A DNA stretch of 64,000 nt, from the NCBI RefSeq assembly GCF_001984035.1, contig NZ_CP019449.1, positions 2,356,001 through 2,420,000 of the forward strand, read 5' to 3'. Below the pieces are notes generated by a model. That model had not been told where the DNA came from. It saw only the letters and a list, made by a program, of their open reading frames with translations, and searched no databases. Position 1 is the stretch's first letter; each line of letters starts with the position of its first letter. The stretch is from Sphingopyxis sp. QXT-31 (lineage in GTDB: Bacteria > Pseudomonadota > Alphaproteobacteria > Sphingomonadales > Sphingomonadaceae). Both the position numbers and the translations under genes were made by a program. This document shows, one piece after another, positions 38,987-48,130 of the stretch.

Positions 38987-39828
38987 CCCACCGCGCGGTG
39001 CGTCATGCGCTGCAGCGTGCTCAGCGCCGCTTCGAGCGCGAAGTCGATCGCGGGCTCGCTGTCCTCGTTCGCGGGAACCGCGGTCGGCAGCATCGCGGTC
39101 GCGGGGGCCGCGGCAGCCGCGCGGCGGCGCTGCGCGAGCCCCGCCTCGAACCGCGCGACCATCGCGCCGAGGCTGTTGTCGGCCGGATCGGGCATGGCCG
39201 GCCCCGACAGTTCGGCAGGCTGGAGCCACGGCGCTTCGGCGCTGCCTTCCTCATAATCGACCGGCGCCAGGTCTGCGAGCACCAGCTCGTCGGCTTCCTC
39301 TTCAGCTACCGCCATGTCCATTTCAGCCAGGTCGAGTTCGTCGCCGACGTCGACCGTCGCCGGCGCCACCAGCGGGCCCAGCCCGCCTTCAGGCAGGTCG
39401 CGGCCCGCGCGGATCGGCGGGCGCGGCGCATCGTCGGGATGCGCATCGGCGCGGCGGCGCGGCAGCGCGGCTTCGGTATCGGCCTGCTTCTTGGCGCGCG
39501 CGGCGACGCGGCGGTTCATCGCGCCATTGCCCTTCACGACGGGCTTGGCGAGCACGAGCGCGATCAGCCCGGCAAGCAGCGCGGCGATCGCCGTCATGCC
39601 GACCGCCAGCGCGAGCCGCCCGCCATTGCCGACCGGCGGCACGAACAGGTCCGACAGGCGGTCGAGATAGAGGTTCCAGCTGATCGCGGCGACCCAGGCG
39701 AGCGGCATCACCGCGGCGAAGAGGAAGGTCAGCGCCGCAGCGCCGATCACGGCCGGCATTGCAGGACGCAGCCCGCGCCACAGCGCCGCAGCGACATTCC
39801 GTACCGATTTTTCGCGTGTCTCGTCCAT
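38983..39828 (-). CDS. two-span membrane protein with acidic/Ala-rich tail
   Basis: A 281-residue protein. Two membrane segments, at about 25-52 (MPAVIGAAALTFLFAAVM) and 72-97, are separated by a short periplasmic loop. The long cytosolic part is of low complexity: basic at 100-130, then acidic (EMDMAVAEEEADELVLAD), then Ala-rich. No family recognised. A TTG three codons earlier is possible, but the ATG is at 39828. It follows the glycosyltransferase by 20 bp and may serve envelope glycosylation. Confidence 0.7.
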   Translation of the reverse strand: MDETREKSVRNVAAALWRGLRPAMPAVIGAAALTFLFAAVMPLAWVAAISWNLYLDRLSDLFVPPVGNGGRLALAVGMTAIAALLAGLIALVLAKPVVKGNGAMNRRVAARAKKQADTEAALPRRRADAHPDDAPRPPIRAGRDLPEGGLGPLVAPATVDVGDELDLAEMDMAVAEEEADELVLADLAPVDYEEGSAEAPWLQPAELSGPAMPDPADNSLGAMVARFEAGLAQRRRAAAAAPATAMLPTAVPANEDSEPAIDFALEAALSTLQRMTHRAVG

Positions 39829-39847
39829 ATCGTCCAAACCTGTCGCG

Positions 39848-41071
39848 TCAGGCGGCGAGCGACCCTGGGTCGCTGCCGAGCAGCCGCTGGTAAACCGGTT
39901 CGTAACGTAAAATGTTTGACGACCAGTTACGATGTTTTTCGACGAAAATACGTGCAGTGCGGCGACGTTCGCTCCACATTTCGCGTTCCGCCAGCAATTT
40001 CGCGAGCGCAGCCGCCGTCGCCGCGGGGTCGTCGGGCGTAAACAAAGTGCCGGTGACCCCGTCCTCGATCAGCTCGCGGTGGCCGCCGACATCCGACGCC
40101 GCGACCAGCTTGCCCTGCGCCATCGCCTCGAGCGGCTTCAAGGGCGTGACCAGATCGGTGAGCCGCATCTTCTTGCGCGGATAGGCGAGGATATCGATCA
40201 GCGAATAATAACGCTCGACCTGGCTATGCGGCACGCGGCCGACGAAATGGATGCGGTCCGCGACCGGCGAGGCCACGGCCTGTGCCTTGAGCGCCGCCTC
40301 CATCGGCCCACCGCCGACGAGCAGCAACTGGGCCATAGGCTGCGCCGCAACGAGCGCGGGCATCGCGGCGATCAGGTCGTCGATGCCCTCATAATCATAA
40401 TAGCTGCCGATGAAGCCGATCACCGCATCGTCCGTACCCAACCCCAGCTCGGCCGCGAGCGCGGCGTCGCGCGGCGGCGGATCGCCGAACAGCTCGAGGT
40501 CGACGCCGTTGGGCGACACGACGATCTTGGCGGGATCGACCCCGCGCGCGATCAGGTCGCCGCGCAGCCCTTCGCAGATCACCGCAACGGCGTCGGCCGA
40601 CTTGACCGCATGGGTTTCCAGCTGGCGCGTCAGGAAGTATTTGGCGCTCCCCTCGCGCCCCGTGCCGTTGCCGACCGCGGCATCTTCCCAGAAGGCACGG
40701 ATCTCGTACAGCACCGGAATGCCCAGCCTTTTGCCGACGCGCAGCGCCGCCATCGCGTCGAGCACCGGCGAATGCGCGTGCAGCAGGTCGGGCTGCCAGT
40801 CCTTCACCAGCGCCTCGATCCGCGCCGCGAGCGCGCCGATCTCGCGCCACTCGCGGATCGGTGAGCGCGCGGGGGCGATGGGTGGGGTGCGGTAGAAGGT
40901 CAGCCCGTCGACGGTCTCGCCGTCGGGCCCTGCTTCGGGGTGGCGCACCCCGGTGACGCCCGCGACCTGCCAGCCCTTCACGACCTGCGCCTTCATCAGC
41001 GCGCGGGTGCGGAAGGTATAACCGCTGTGCGCGGGCAGGCTGTGGTCGAGGACGTGGAGAATGCGGGTCAT
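39848..41071 (-). CDS. exosortase-A-system-associated glycosyltransferase
   Basis: A 407-residue GT-B-fold glycosyltransferase family 4 protein. The start RILHVLDHSLPAHSGYTFRTR is distinctive of the exosortase A-associated (TIGR04063-type) enzymes. LVLSPNGVDLELF-like IVVSPNGVDLE, PRKKMRLTDLVTPLKPLEAMA and the ENVGGHRELI-type donor loop are typical of the retaining family. It probably glycosylates an exopolysaccharide repeat or PEP-CTERM-linked product. The exosortase gene itself is not in the window. The divergent O-ligase-like gene is 218 bp away. Confidence 0.86.
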   Translation of the reverse strand: MTRILHVLDHSLPAHSGYTFRTRALMKAQVVKGWQVAGVTGVRHPEAGPDGETVDGLTFYRTPPIAPARSPIREWREIGALAARIEALVKDWQPDLLHAHSPVLDAMAALRVGKRLGIPVLYEIRAFWEDAAVGNGTGREGSAKYFLTRQLETHAVKSADAVAVICEGLRGDLIARGVDPAKIVVSPNGVDLELFGDPPPRDAALAAELGLGTDDAVIGFIGSYYDYEGIDDLIAAMPALVAAQPMAQLLLVGGGPMEAALKAQAVASPVADRIHFVGRVPHSQVERYYSLIDILAYPRKKMRLTDLVTPLKPLEAMAQGKLVAASDVGGHRELIEDGVTGTLFTPDDPAATAAALAKLLAEREMWSERRRTARIFVEKHRNWSSNILRYEPVYQRLLGSDPGSLAA

Positions 41072-41137
41072 GACCTGTGTTCATATGGCACACAAGCCTT
41101 AACGCGCCGTCAACCCCGATGGCGTAAGCCCCGACCA

Positions 41138-41296
41138 ATGGTCGACAATTTCTCCATCGGGCTGACGCACGTGCTGCTGGCGATCGCCCTGTGGCGCCTC
41201 TTGTACCGCGACGACCTCGACCGCGAGGTCAGCCCGCGCATGCTATGGCAGCGGCGCCAGGAGGAAGCGGCCAAAAAGGAACGGGGCGATGCGTGA
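41138..41296 (+). CDS. small membrane protein upstream of O-ligase gene
   Basis: A 52-residue protein with one membrane segment (VLLAIALWRLLY) and a charged Glu/Lys tail. It starts at ATG 41138 and its end overlaps the ligase start by 8 bp, which suggests coupling. No family match can be named. Its existence is supported by position and plausible composition rather than by known homologues. Confidence 0.5.
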   Translation: MVDNFSIGLTHVLLAIALWRLLYRDDLDREVSPRMLWQRRQEEAAKKERGDA

Positions 41297-42677
41297 CATC
41301 GCCTTCGTCGCCTTTCTCTTCGCCTTCATCGGGGTCGGCTTTCGCAAGCCGTTCCTGTTTGTGCTCTGCTTCTGCTACATCGACATCGTCGCGCCGCAGC
41401 GGCTCTCCTACTTCCTGATCAACTCGATCCCGATCTCGCTGATCGTCTTCGGACTGGCGATCGTCGGCTGGCTCGCGGTCGACGACAAGCGCGATACGCG
41501 GTGGTCGAGCCGACAATTCCTGCTCGTCGCGCTCTTGCTCTATTGCTGGATGACGACGGTCAACGCCGATTTCCCGGTCGAGGCGGCGGACAAATGGAGC
41601 TGGGTATGGAAAGCGCTCGTCTGGGCGATCTTCCTGCCGCTGACCTTGCGCACCAAGCTCCGCATCGAGGCGCTGATCGTCACGATGCTGCTCTCGGCCG
41701 CGGCGATCGCGATCGCGGGCGGGATCAAGACCGCGGCGGGCGGCGGCGGCTATGGCACGCTCCAGCTGCTGCTCAACGAAAATTACGGTCTCTACGAAGG
41801 CTCGATCATGTCGGCGGTGGGCATCTCGATCATCCCGCTGATCCTCTGGTACCGCAACCACGGGACGATCTTCCCGCCCGACTGGCGCGTGACGATCTTC
41901 TGCTTCGCGCTCGTCTTCGCCTGCGCCTTGCTGCCGATCGGCACGCAGGCGCGCACCGGACTCGTCTGCCTCGCGGTGCTTGCGGTGCTGTCGCTGCGCG
42001 CGGTCAAGCACCGCTTCCTCTATATGGCGGGCGCCGGGCTGCTCGCGATCGCGTCGATCCCCTTCCTGCCGCAAAGCTTTACCGAGCGCATGGAGACGAT
42101 CCGCGACCATAAGGCCGACCAGTCGGCGTCGACGCGCGTCGCGGTGTGGGCGTGGACCTGGGAATATGCGAAGGACAATCCCTTCGGCGGCGGGTTCGAG
42201 GCCTATATCCAGAACCATGTTCGCGTCGAAAAGGCCGCGAGCGCCTATGACCCCAACAAGCCGCAGGAGGCCGTCCCCTCGGTCTATGAGGAAAAGTCGC
42301 GAGCCTATCATTCGAGCTATTTCGAGATGCTCGGCGAACAGGGCTATCCGGGGCTCGCGCTCTGGCTACTGCTCCACCTCACCGGCCTCATCCAGATGGA
42401 GCGGCTGCGGCGGCGCTATCTCAAGACGCGGCGCGCCGAGGAGCAATGGATCGCCCCGCTCGCGACCGCGCTCCAGCACGGGCACATCACCTATCTCATC
42501 GGCTCGCTCTTCGTCGGCATCGCCTTCCAGCCGTTCATCTACATGATGCTCGCGCTGCAGATGGGGCTTTCCACTTACGTCCGTCGCCGCGAGCGCGAGG
42601 CCGGCTGGCGTCCGCTGACCGCCCGCCCGGCGCAGGTCCCGGCGCGGCATCCGGCGATAGCGGGCACTCCGTCCTGA
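41289..42677 (+). CDS. exosortase-A-associated O-antigen-ligase-like protein
   Basis: A 462-residue membrane protein of about 11 hydrophobic segments. It resembles the exosortase A-associated O-glycosylation ligases (TIGR03097/Wzy-like; DUF5935 N-terminal part): FAFIGVGFRKPFLFVL start, the HRFLYMAGAG region and the long periplasmic loop with ENYGLYEGSI and GGFEAYIQNH. It would polymerise or attach glycan units at the periplasmic face. With the neighbouring glycosyltransferase it forms a pair of the exosortase system. 74 bp follow before topoisomerase. Confidence 0.83.
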   Translation: MRDIAFVAFLFAFIGVGFRKPFLFVLCFCYIDIVAPQRLSYFLINSIPISLIVFGLAIVGWLAVDDKRDTRWSSRQFLLVALLLYCWMTTVNADFPVEAADKWSWVWKALVWAIFLPLTLRTKLRIEALIVTMLLSAAAIAIAGGIKTAAGGGGYGTLQLLLNENYGLYEGSIMSAVGISIIPLILWYRNHGTIFPPDWRVTIFCFALVFACALLPIGTQARTGLVCLAVLAVLSLRAVKHRFLYMAGAGLLAIASIPFLPQSFTERMETIRDHKADQSASTRVAVWAWTWEYAKDNPFGGGFEAYIQNHVRVEKAASAYDPNKPQEAVPSVYEEKSRAYHSSYFEMLGEQGYPGLALWLLLHLTGLIQMERLRRRYLKTRRAEEQWIAPLATALQHGHITYLIGSLFVGIAFQPFIYMMLALQMGLSTYVRRREREAGWRPLTARPAQVPARHPAIAGTPS

Positions 42678-42751
42678 GTTGATCGTCAACCCGGCGAAGG
42701 CCCGGAAGAAGGACGCGGGAACCATCCCGCGTCCCGAAACTTTATCCCCTC

Positions 42752-43762
42752 ATGGCCGCAGACCGCCTCATCCATGTCGACGACAGTCTGCCGGGCATAG
42801 GCCGCGAACGGCTCGCCGACGGCTGGCGTTACCGCGACGCCAAGGGCCGGATCATCCGCGACGCCGCCGAAATCCGCCGCCTCAACGCCATCGCCCTGCC
42901 CCCGGCGTACGAAGACGCCTGGTATTGCCCGGCGCCCAACGGCCATATCCTCGCGACCGGTTACGACGCGCGCGGGCGCAAACAATATCGCTATCACCCC
43001 GACTTTCGCCTTGCGCAGGAGGCCGATAAATATGACCGCTGCGCCGCCTTCGGCCATGCTCTGCCCTTGCTCCGCGCGCGGCTCGAGGAGGATCTCAGCC
43101 GCCGCACGCTCTGCCAGGAACGCGTCGTCGGCGCGGTCGTGCGTCTGCTCGATCTTGCGGCGCTGCGCGTCGGCAACGAGCAATATGCCGCGGCCAACAA
43201 CAGCTTCGGCGCGACCACCTTGCGCCGCCGCCACGCCAAGCTGACGGGCAAGTCGCTCCGCCTCAACTATCGCGCCAAGGGCGGACATCAGCGTGAGGTC
43301 GTGATCAGCGACCGCAGCCTGACCACCCTCGTGCGACGCCTGCAGGACCTGCCCGGCCAGCATCTCTTTCAATATGAAGACGAGGGCGCGATTTGCGCCG
43401 TCGCGTCGGACGAAGTAAACGGCTATATCCGCGACGCGATGGGCGACGCCTTCAGCGCCAAGCATTTCCGCACCTGGTCCGCGAGTGTCGAGGCCTTCGC
43501 CTTTCTCTACGACGCACCCGAGCCGCCGACACTCAAGCAATTGCTCCAGCATGTCGCCGACCATCTCGGCAACACCCCTGCGATCGCACGCAAGGCCTAT
43601 GTCCACCCCGCGATGATCGCCGCGGCACAGGCGCGCGGCGACTTTGCCGCCGCGGTCGGCCAGCTGCCGCGCGCGACGCGCTATCTTTCGCGTGTCGAAC
43701 GCGGATTCCTCGCCTATCTGGAGCAGACTCCCGACGCGGCCGAGCTGCTCCGCTCTGCCTGA
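42752..43762 (+). CDS. type IB DNA topoisomerase
   Basis: A 336-residue poxvirus-type topoisomerase IB, relaxing supercoils via a 3'-phosphotyrosine. N-terminal beta domain followed by the catalytic helix-rich domain: RVGNEQYAAANNSFGATTLRRRH, then NYRAKGGHQ (catalytic Lys), KHFRTW (catalytic Arg) and RKAYVHP with the active-site Y283. It is the common form in proteobacteria. Starts with ATG at 42752, with a weak ribosome site. mscS-like gene follows 18 bp on. Confidence 0.93.
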   Translation: MAADRLIHVDDSLPGIGRERLADGWRYRDAKGRIIRDAAEIRRLNAIALPPAYEDAWYCPAPNGHILATGYDARGRKQYRYHPDFRLAQEADKYDRCAAFGHALPLLRARLEEDLSRRTLCQERVVGAVVRLLDLAALRVGNEQYAAANNSFGATTLRRRHAKLTGKSLRLNYRAKGGHQREVVISDRSLTTLVRRLQDLPGQHLFQYEDEGAICAVASDEVNGYIRDAMGDAFSAKHFRTWSASVEAFAFLYDAPEPPTLKQLLQHVADHLGNTPAIARKAYVHPAMIAAAQARGDFAAAVGQLPRATRYLSRVERGFLAYLEQTPDAAELLRSA

Positions 43763-43780
43763 CCGACCAAAAGGACCGAC

Positions 43781-44977
43781 GTGACCTTCGCCCCGATGAC
43801 CGCTGCCACCAAGGCGGCCCCCGCAACGCCAACCACCGCGACCAACCCGCTCGACGACCTGCATTACTGGTGGGACGCCGGCCTCGCGTGGGTCAACAGC
43901 CACTGGCTGCAGATTGCCATCGCGGTCGGCGCGGGGCTGATCATCTATTTCCTGCTGTCGATGCTTCGCGGCGTCGCGCTGCGACATGCGCAATCGGCCG
44001 AGGGCGAGTTCACGATCAGCCACATCGCCGGTCGCGTCCTCCACAAGACCAAATCCTTCGTGATCGCGATCGTCGCGATCCGCCTCGTCGCGGGCTACGC
44101 CAATCCACCCGCGCTGATCCTCCAGATCATCCAGTTTATCTTCACCATCGCGGTGGTGATGCAGGTCGCGATCTGGGCGCGCGAGATCGTGCTCGGGCTG
44201 ATCCAGCGCCGCGCCGCCGAGGGCAACAACGAGACGCTGTCGAACGCGATGGGCATCATCCGCCTGCTGATCAGCGTCGCCTTGTTCGCGATCGCGGCGA
44301 TCGTCATCCTCGACAATATGGGGGTCAACGTCACCGGCCTGATCGCGGGCCTCGGCATCGGCGGCATCGCGATCGGCCTCGCCGCGCAGGGCATCTTCTC
44401 CGACCTCTTCGCTTCGCTGTCGATCATCTTCGACCGCCCGTTCCGCGTCGGCCAGACGATCAAATATGACACCAGCACCGCGACGGTCGAACGCATCGGC
44501 TTGAAAAGCACGCGCCTGCGCTCGGTCAACGGCGAGCAGCTGATCATCTCGAACACCAATTTGCTGGCGAAGGAGATCACCAACTTCGCGCATCTCCAGC
44601 GCCGCCGCGTCACCTTCACGCTCGGCGTCGTCTATCAGACCAGCCCTGAAAAGCTGCGCGCGCTGCCCGACCTGATTAAGGACGAAGTCGAGGCCGCGGG
44701 GCACGAGTTCGTGCGGTCGAGCTTCGTCATGTTCAACGCGTCGAGCCTCGATTTCGAACTGCTGTTCGACGTGTTCAGCGACGATTACGAGGTCGTCACC
44801 GCGGCACGCACCGATGTTGCGATCCGTGTCTTCGACGCCATGACCAAGGCGGGCTACGACTTCGCCTATCCGACCCAGACCAGCTTCACCGCCGCCCCCG
44901 ACGGGACGATGGTGCTGCCCTATCCCGAGTCCCCCAAGCCCAAGGCGCGCGCGCCGCGCGGCGGTTCGGCTTCCTGA
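43781..44977 (+). CDS. small-conductance mechanosensitive channel (MscS family)
   Basis: A 398-residue MscS-type channel with an N-terminal membrane portion (three to four hydrophobic segments in about 30-185) and a pore helix region GLGIGGIAIGLAAQGIFSDL, then the beta-domain RPFRVGQTI and a cytosolic vestibule. It gates on membrane tension to release osmolytes. The start is GTG, with AAAAGGA 6-7 bp before it. A Met at codon 6 is the alternative start. It follows the topoisomerase gene closely. Confidence 0.92.
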   Translation: MTFAPMTAATKAAPATPTTATNPLDDLHYWWDAGLAWVNSHWLQIAIAVGAGLIIYFLLSMLRGVALRHAQSAEGEFTISHIAGRVLHKTKSFVIAIVAIRLVAGYANPPALILQIIQFIFTIAVVMQVAIWAREIVLGLIQRRAAEGNNETLSNAMGIIRLLISVALFAIAAIVILDNMGVNVTGLIAGLGIGGIAIGLAAQGIFSDLFASLSIIFDRPFRVGQTIKYDTSTATVERIGLKSTRLRSVNGEQLIISNTNLLAKEITNFAHLQRRRVTFTLGVVYQTSPEKLRALPDLIKDEVEAAGHEFVRSSFVMFNASSLDFELLFDVFSDDYEVVTAARTDVAIRVFDAMTKAGYDFAYPTQTSFTAAPDGTMVLPYPESPKPKARAPRGGSAS

Positions 44978-45009
44978 CGCTACGGCAGGCAGGCGGGACC
45001 GCTAGCCTC

Positions 45010-45038
45010 TTGTGCAACCCCGCCGCACGGGCCTAGAA
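45010..45038 (+). promoter_or_regulatory. putative promoter of the MaoC-thiolase operon
   Basis: TTGTGC (45010-45015) and CTAGAA (45033-45038) are spaced by 17 bases, a plausible alphaproteobacterial promoter. The -35 lies in TTGTGCAA, an 8-mer also found at the phaZ promoter (51115-51122). Confidence 0.35.
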
Positions 45039-45073
45039 CGCGCGCCTCAAGAGGTTTTGGCAGGGGACGATCG

Positions 45074-45532
45074 ATGGGTTCAATCACGCCGCAGGAGCTG
45101 CAGGCCAAGGTCGGCGAGACGATCGGCACCTCCGAATGGGTGCTCGTCGATCAGGAGATGATCGACAAATTCGCCGATGCGACGGGCGATCACCAGTTCA
45201 TCCATATCGACGAGGAAAAGGCCAAGCTCACCCCCTTCGGCGGCACCATCGCGCACGGCTTCCTCACCCTGTCGCTGATCCCGATGCTGGGCGCGAAAAC
45301 CGACTCGCCCAAGATCGACGGCATCAAGATGGGCGTGAATTATGGCGGCAACAAAGTCCGCTTCCTCGCCCCCGTCCGCTCGGGCAAGCGCGTGCGCAGC
45401 CATATCAAATTGCTCGAACTCGACGAAAAGCGCCCCGGCCAGTGGCAGCAGACCAACGAAATCACCGTCGAGATCGAGGGCGAGGAAAAGCCCGCGCTGA
45501 TCGCCGAATGGATTACGCAGTTTTTCATCTGA
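45074..45532 (+). CDS. MaoC/NodN-like enoyl-CoA hydratase-type protein
   Basis: A 152-residue hotdog protein of the MaoC-like type: FADATGDHQFIHIDEE carries the catalytic Asp and His, and TIAHGFLTLSLIP is the hydratase loop. Such proteins hydrate short-chain enoyl-CoA, for example supplying (R)-3-hydroxyacyl-CoA. It heads a five-gene plus-strand series with thiolase next (56 bp gap). A PHA or beta-oxidation link is inference. Confidence 0.9.
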   Translation: MGSITPQELQAKVGETIGTSEWVLVDQEMIDKFADATGDHQFIHIDEEKAKLTPFGGTIAHGFLTLSLIPMLGAKTDSPKIDGIKMGVNYGGNKVRFLAPVRSGKRVRSHIKLLELDEKRPGQWQQTNEITVEIEGEEKPALIAEWITQFFI

Positions 45533-45588
45533 TAACCGGCAGACCTCCCCCGAAAAGATAACCGGAACCTAGCAGAAGGACCCTCATC

Positions 45589-46770
45589 ATGCGTGACGCC
45601 GTCATCGTTTCCACCGCCCGCACCCCGCTGACCAAGGCGGCGCGCGGATCGTTCAACAACACTCTGGCCCCGACGCTGGGCGCCTATTCGGTCAAGGCTG
45701 CGATCGAACGCGCCGGCCTCGAAGGCGGTGAGATCGACGATGTCGTGTTCGGCGCCGCGATGCAGCAGGGCTCGCAGACGATGAACGTCGCGCGCCTCAT
45801 CGCGCTGCGTTCGGGGCTGCCCGTCACGGTTCCCGGCATGTCGATCGACCGCCAGTGCTCGTCGGGCCTGATGACGATCGCGACCGCCGCGAAGCAGATC
45901 ATCGTCGATCGCCAGGACATCGCGGTCGCCGGCGGCCTCGAGAGCATCTCGAAGGTCAGCGGCAGCGGCAGGGCGTTCATCGAGGTCGATCCCGAGCTGA
46001 TCGCGATGCACAAGGACACCTATATGCCGATGATCGGCACCGCCGAGGTCGTCGCGAAACGCTACAATATCAGCCGCGAAGCGCAGGACGAATATTCGCT
46101 CCAGTCGCAGCAGCGCACCGCCGCCGCGCAGGCTGCCGGCAAATATGACGACGAGATCGTCGCGTGCAAGGCGACCATGGGCGTGATGGACAAGGAGACC
46201 AAGGAAGTCAGCTTCCACGAAGTCGTCGCCGACAAGGACGAGTGCAACCGCCCCGACACCACGCTCGAAGGGCTCGCCAGCCTGAAGCCGGTGATGGGCG
46301 AGGGTCACACGATCACCGCGGGCAACGCCAGCCAGCTCGCCGACGGTTCGTCGGCCTGCGTCGTGATGGAGGCCAAGGTCGCCGAGAAGCGCGGCCTCCA
46401 GCCGCTCGGCCGTTATGTCGGCATGGCGGTCGCGGGCACCGAACCCGACGAAATGGGCATCGGCCCGGTCTTCGCGATCCCCAAGCTGCTCGAACGCTTC
46501 GAGCTCAAGATGGACGACATCGGCCTGTGGGAACTCAACGAAGCCTTTGCCGTGCAGGTCCTCTATTGCCGCGACAAGCTCGGCATCCCCAACGAGCTGC
46601 TCAACGTCAACGGCGGCTCGATCTCGATCGGCCACCCCTTCGGCATGACCGGCGCGCGCTGCGTCGGCCACGCGCTGATCGAGGGCAAGCGCCGCGGCGT
46701 GAAATATGCCGTCGTCACCATGTGCATCGGTGGCGGCCAGGGTGCAGCAGGTCTGTTCGAGGTCTTCTGA
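45589..46770 (+). CDS. acetyl-CoA acyltransferase/thiolase
   Basis: A 393-residue thiolase. Nucleophile C90 is in DRQCSSGL; GGSISIGHPFGMTGAR carries the catalytic His, and CIGGGQG the second Cys. It condenses or cleaves acyl-CoA, as biosynthetic acetoacetyl-CoA thiolase or 3-ketoacyl-CoA thiolase; the sequence alone does not decide. The ATG has an AGAAGGA site. Three small genes of unclear role follow, beginning one base after its stop. Confidence 0.95.
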   Translation: MRDAVIVSTARTPLTKAARGSFNNTLAPTLGAYSVKAAIERAGLEGGEIDDVVFGAAMQQGSQTMNVARLIALRSGLPVTVPGMSIDRQCSSGLMTIATAAKQIIVDRQDIAVAGGLESISKVSGSGRAFIEVDPELIAMHKDTYMPMIGTAEVVAKRYNISREAQDEYSLQSQQRTAAAQAAGKYDDEIVACKATMGVMDKETKEVSFHEVVADKDECNRPDTTLEGLASLKPVMGEGHTITAGNASQLADGSSACVVMEAKVAEKRGLQPLGRYVGMAVAGTEPDEMGIGPVFAIPKLLERFELKMDDIGLWELNEAFAVQVLYCRDKLGIPNELLNVNGGSISIGHPFGMTGARCVGHALIEGKRRGVKYAVVTMCIGGGQGAAGLFEVF

Positions 46771-46771
46771 T

Positions 46772-47356
46772 TTGCGTCTGAGCAAACCGCGTATCGAGCC
46801 GGTCGATCTCGACCGGCTCGATGCCGACCAGCGCGCGGCGCTCGAACCCTTTTTCGCGACCGATGGTGGCCGCGTCGGCGACGGTCGGATCCTCAACATC
46901 TTCCGCACGCTGGCGCACGCGCCCAAGGCGCTGACCGCCTTCCTCGGCTGGGGCAATTATATCCTCTCGCGGCGCAGCGCGCTCAGCCCCCGCAACCGCG
47001 AACTCGTCATCCTGCGCACCGGCTGGAACTGCCGTTCGGGTTACGAATGGACCCAGCACAAGCGCATCGGGCTCGATAGCCACCTGTCCGAGGACGACAT
47101 CGAGCGGATCAAGGCGGGTGCCGACGCCGCCGGCTGGAGCGAACTCGACCGCGCGATGCTGCGCGCGACCGACGAACTGACGTCGGACCATTTCGTCACC
47201 GACGCGACTTGGGCCGCGCTCGCGCCGCTCGGCGACAAGGGGCGGATGGACCTGGTGATGACCGTCGGGCAATACACCCAGGTTTCGATGATCTTGAACA
47301 GTTTCGGCGTGCAGGTCGAGGACGGCTGGACCGTCGATCCCGACCTCAGGGCCTGA
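46772..47356 (+). CDS. carboxymuconolactone-decarboxylase-family protein
   Basis: A 194-residue CMD/AhpD-like protein. RTGWNCRSGYEWTQHKRIG contains the CxxxxxxxxxH-type motif with a single Cys, as in many CMD proteins of the Sphingomonads. The start is TTG at 46772, one base after the thiolase stop, with GAGG upstream. Members range from decarboxylases to peroxidase partners; the redox Cys pair of AhpD is incomplete, so peroxidase action is unlikely. Function unresolved. Confidence 0.8.
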   Translation: MRLSKPRIEPVDLDRLDADQRAALEPFFATDGGRVGDGRILNIFRTLAHAPKALTAFLGWGNYILSRRSALSPRNRELVILRTGWNCRSGYEWTQHKRIGLDSHLSEDDIERIKAGADAAGWSELDRAMLRATDELTSDHFVTDATWAALAPLGDKGRMDLVMTVGQYTQVSMILNSFGVQVEDGWTVDPDLRA

Positions 47357-47372
47357 TCGAAGGAGAAAAGAC

Positions 47373-47663
47373 ATGAGCGGTATCGGCGTCATCGCGACCT
47401 TGCGCGTCCAGCCTGGCAAGGAAGCCGAATTCGAGGGTGTGTTTGCCGAACTCGCCCCCGCGGTCCGCGCGAACGAGCCCGGCAACAGCTATTACAAGCT
47501 GTTCCGCACCGCCGAGGCGGGCGTCTACAAGGTGCTCGAATGCTATGACGATGAGGCGGCGATCGCGGCGCACCGCGCGTCGGACCATTTCCGCACCCTC
47601 GGTGCCAAGCTCGGCCCGTGCCTCGCCGGCGCGCCCGAGATCGAGAGCCTGCCCGCGGTCTGA
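47373..47663 (+). CDS. antibiotic-biosynthesis-monooxygenase (ABM) domain protein
   Basis: A 96-residue ABM-fold protein (VIATLRVQPGKEAEFEGVF and GVYKVLECYDDEAAIAAH RASDHF region). Ferredoxin-like dimers of this type include quinone-forming monooxygenases and heme oxygenases, but many have no defined reaction. It has a strong GAAGGAGA site and follows the CMD gene by 16 bp. Confidence 0.85.
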   Translation: MSGIGVIATLRVQPGKEAEFEGVFAELAPAVRANEPGNSYYKLFRTAEAGVYKVLECYDDEAAIAAHRASDHFRTLGAKLGPCLAGAPEIESLPAV

Positions 47664-47668
47664 CCCCG

Positions 47669-48124
47669 GTGCATAGCGCGGCCTTCCTGATCCCGCTCGC
47701 CTTCGCGGGCGCCGCGGCGGCGAGTGCGCCGGGTCCGCAGGCGGGCAAGTGGACGCATGTGACCCAGCTGGTCAGCGCCGACATCCCCGGCGTGCCCGAA
47801 ACATTGATCCGCGCCGCCGACACGCGCGCGCCGCGCACCAGCTGCCTCACCGCGAAGCAGGCCGCCGATACGCCGCAAATCCTGCTCTACGCGCCGGGCG
47901 CGACCTGCTCGTCGCGCAGCTATACGCTCGCCGCCGGCAAGATCCGCGGCCAGTCGCTGTGCCGGATCAAGGACCTGCCGACGCCGGTAAAGACCGTCAC
48001 CACCGGCACCTATAGCGCCAAGGGCTATAGCACCCGCAGCGTCACCACCGGTACCCGGGGCGGCCGCCCGCTGAAGGTCGTCACCGCGAGCAGCGGCAAA
48101 TGGCTGGGCAGCGCCTGCCGCTGA
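47669..48124 (+). CDS. DUF3617-type exported protein
   Basis: A 151-residue protein with an N-terminal signal (MHSAAFLIPLAFAG, cleavage near residue 18). The mature part resembles DUF3617: GKWTHVTQLVSADIPGVP, paired cysteines, and TTGTYSAKGYSTRSVTTGT. Periplasmic, function unknown; such proteins are abundant in Sphingomonads. GTG start at 47669, 5 bp after the ABM stop. Convergent with soxR. Confidence 0.75.
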   Translation: MHSAAFLIPLAFAGAAAASAPGPQAGKWTHVTQLVSADIPGVPETLIRAADTRAPRTSCLTAKQAADTPQILLYAPGATCSSRSYTLAAGKIRGQSLCRIKDLPTPVKTVTTGTYSAKGYSTRSVTTGTRGGRPLKVVTASSGKWLGSACR

Positions 48125-48130
48125 CGTCGG

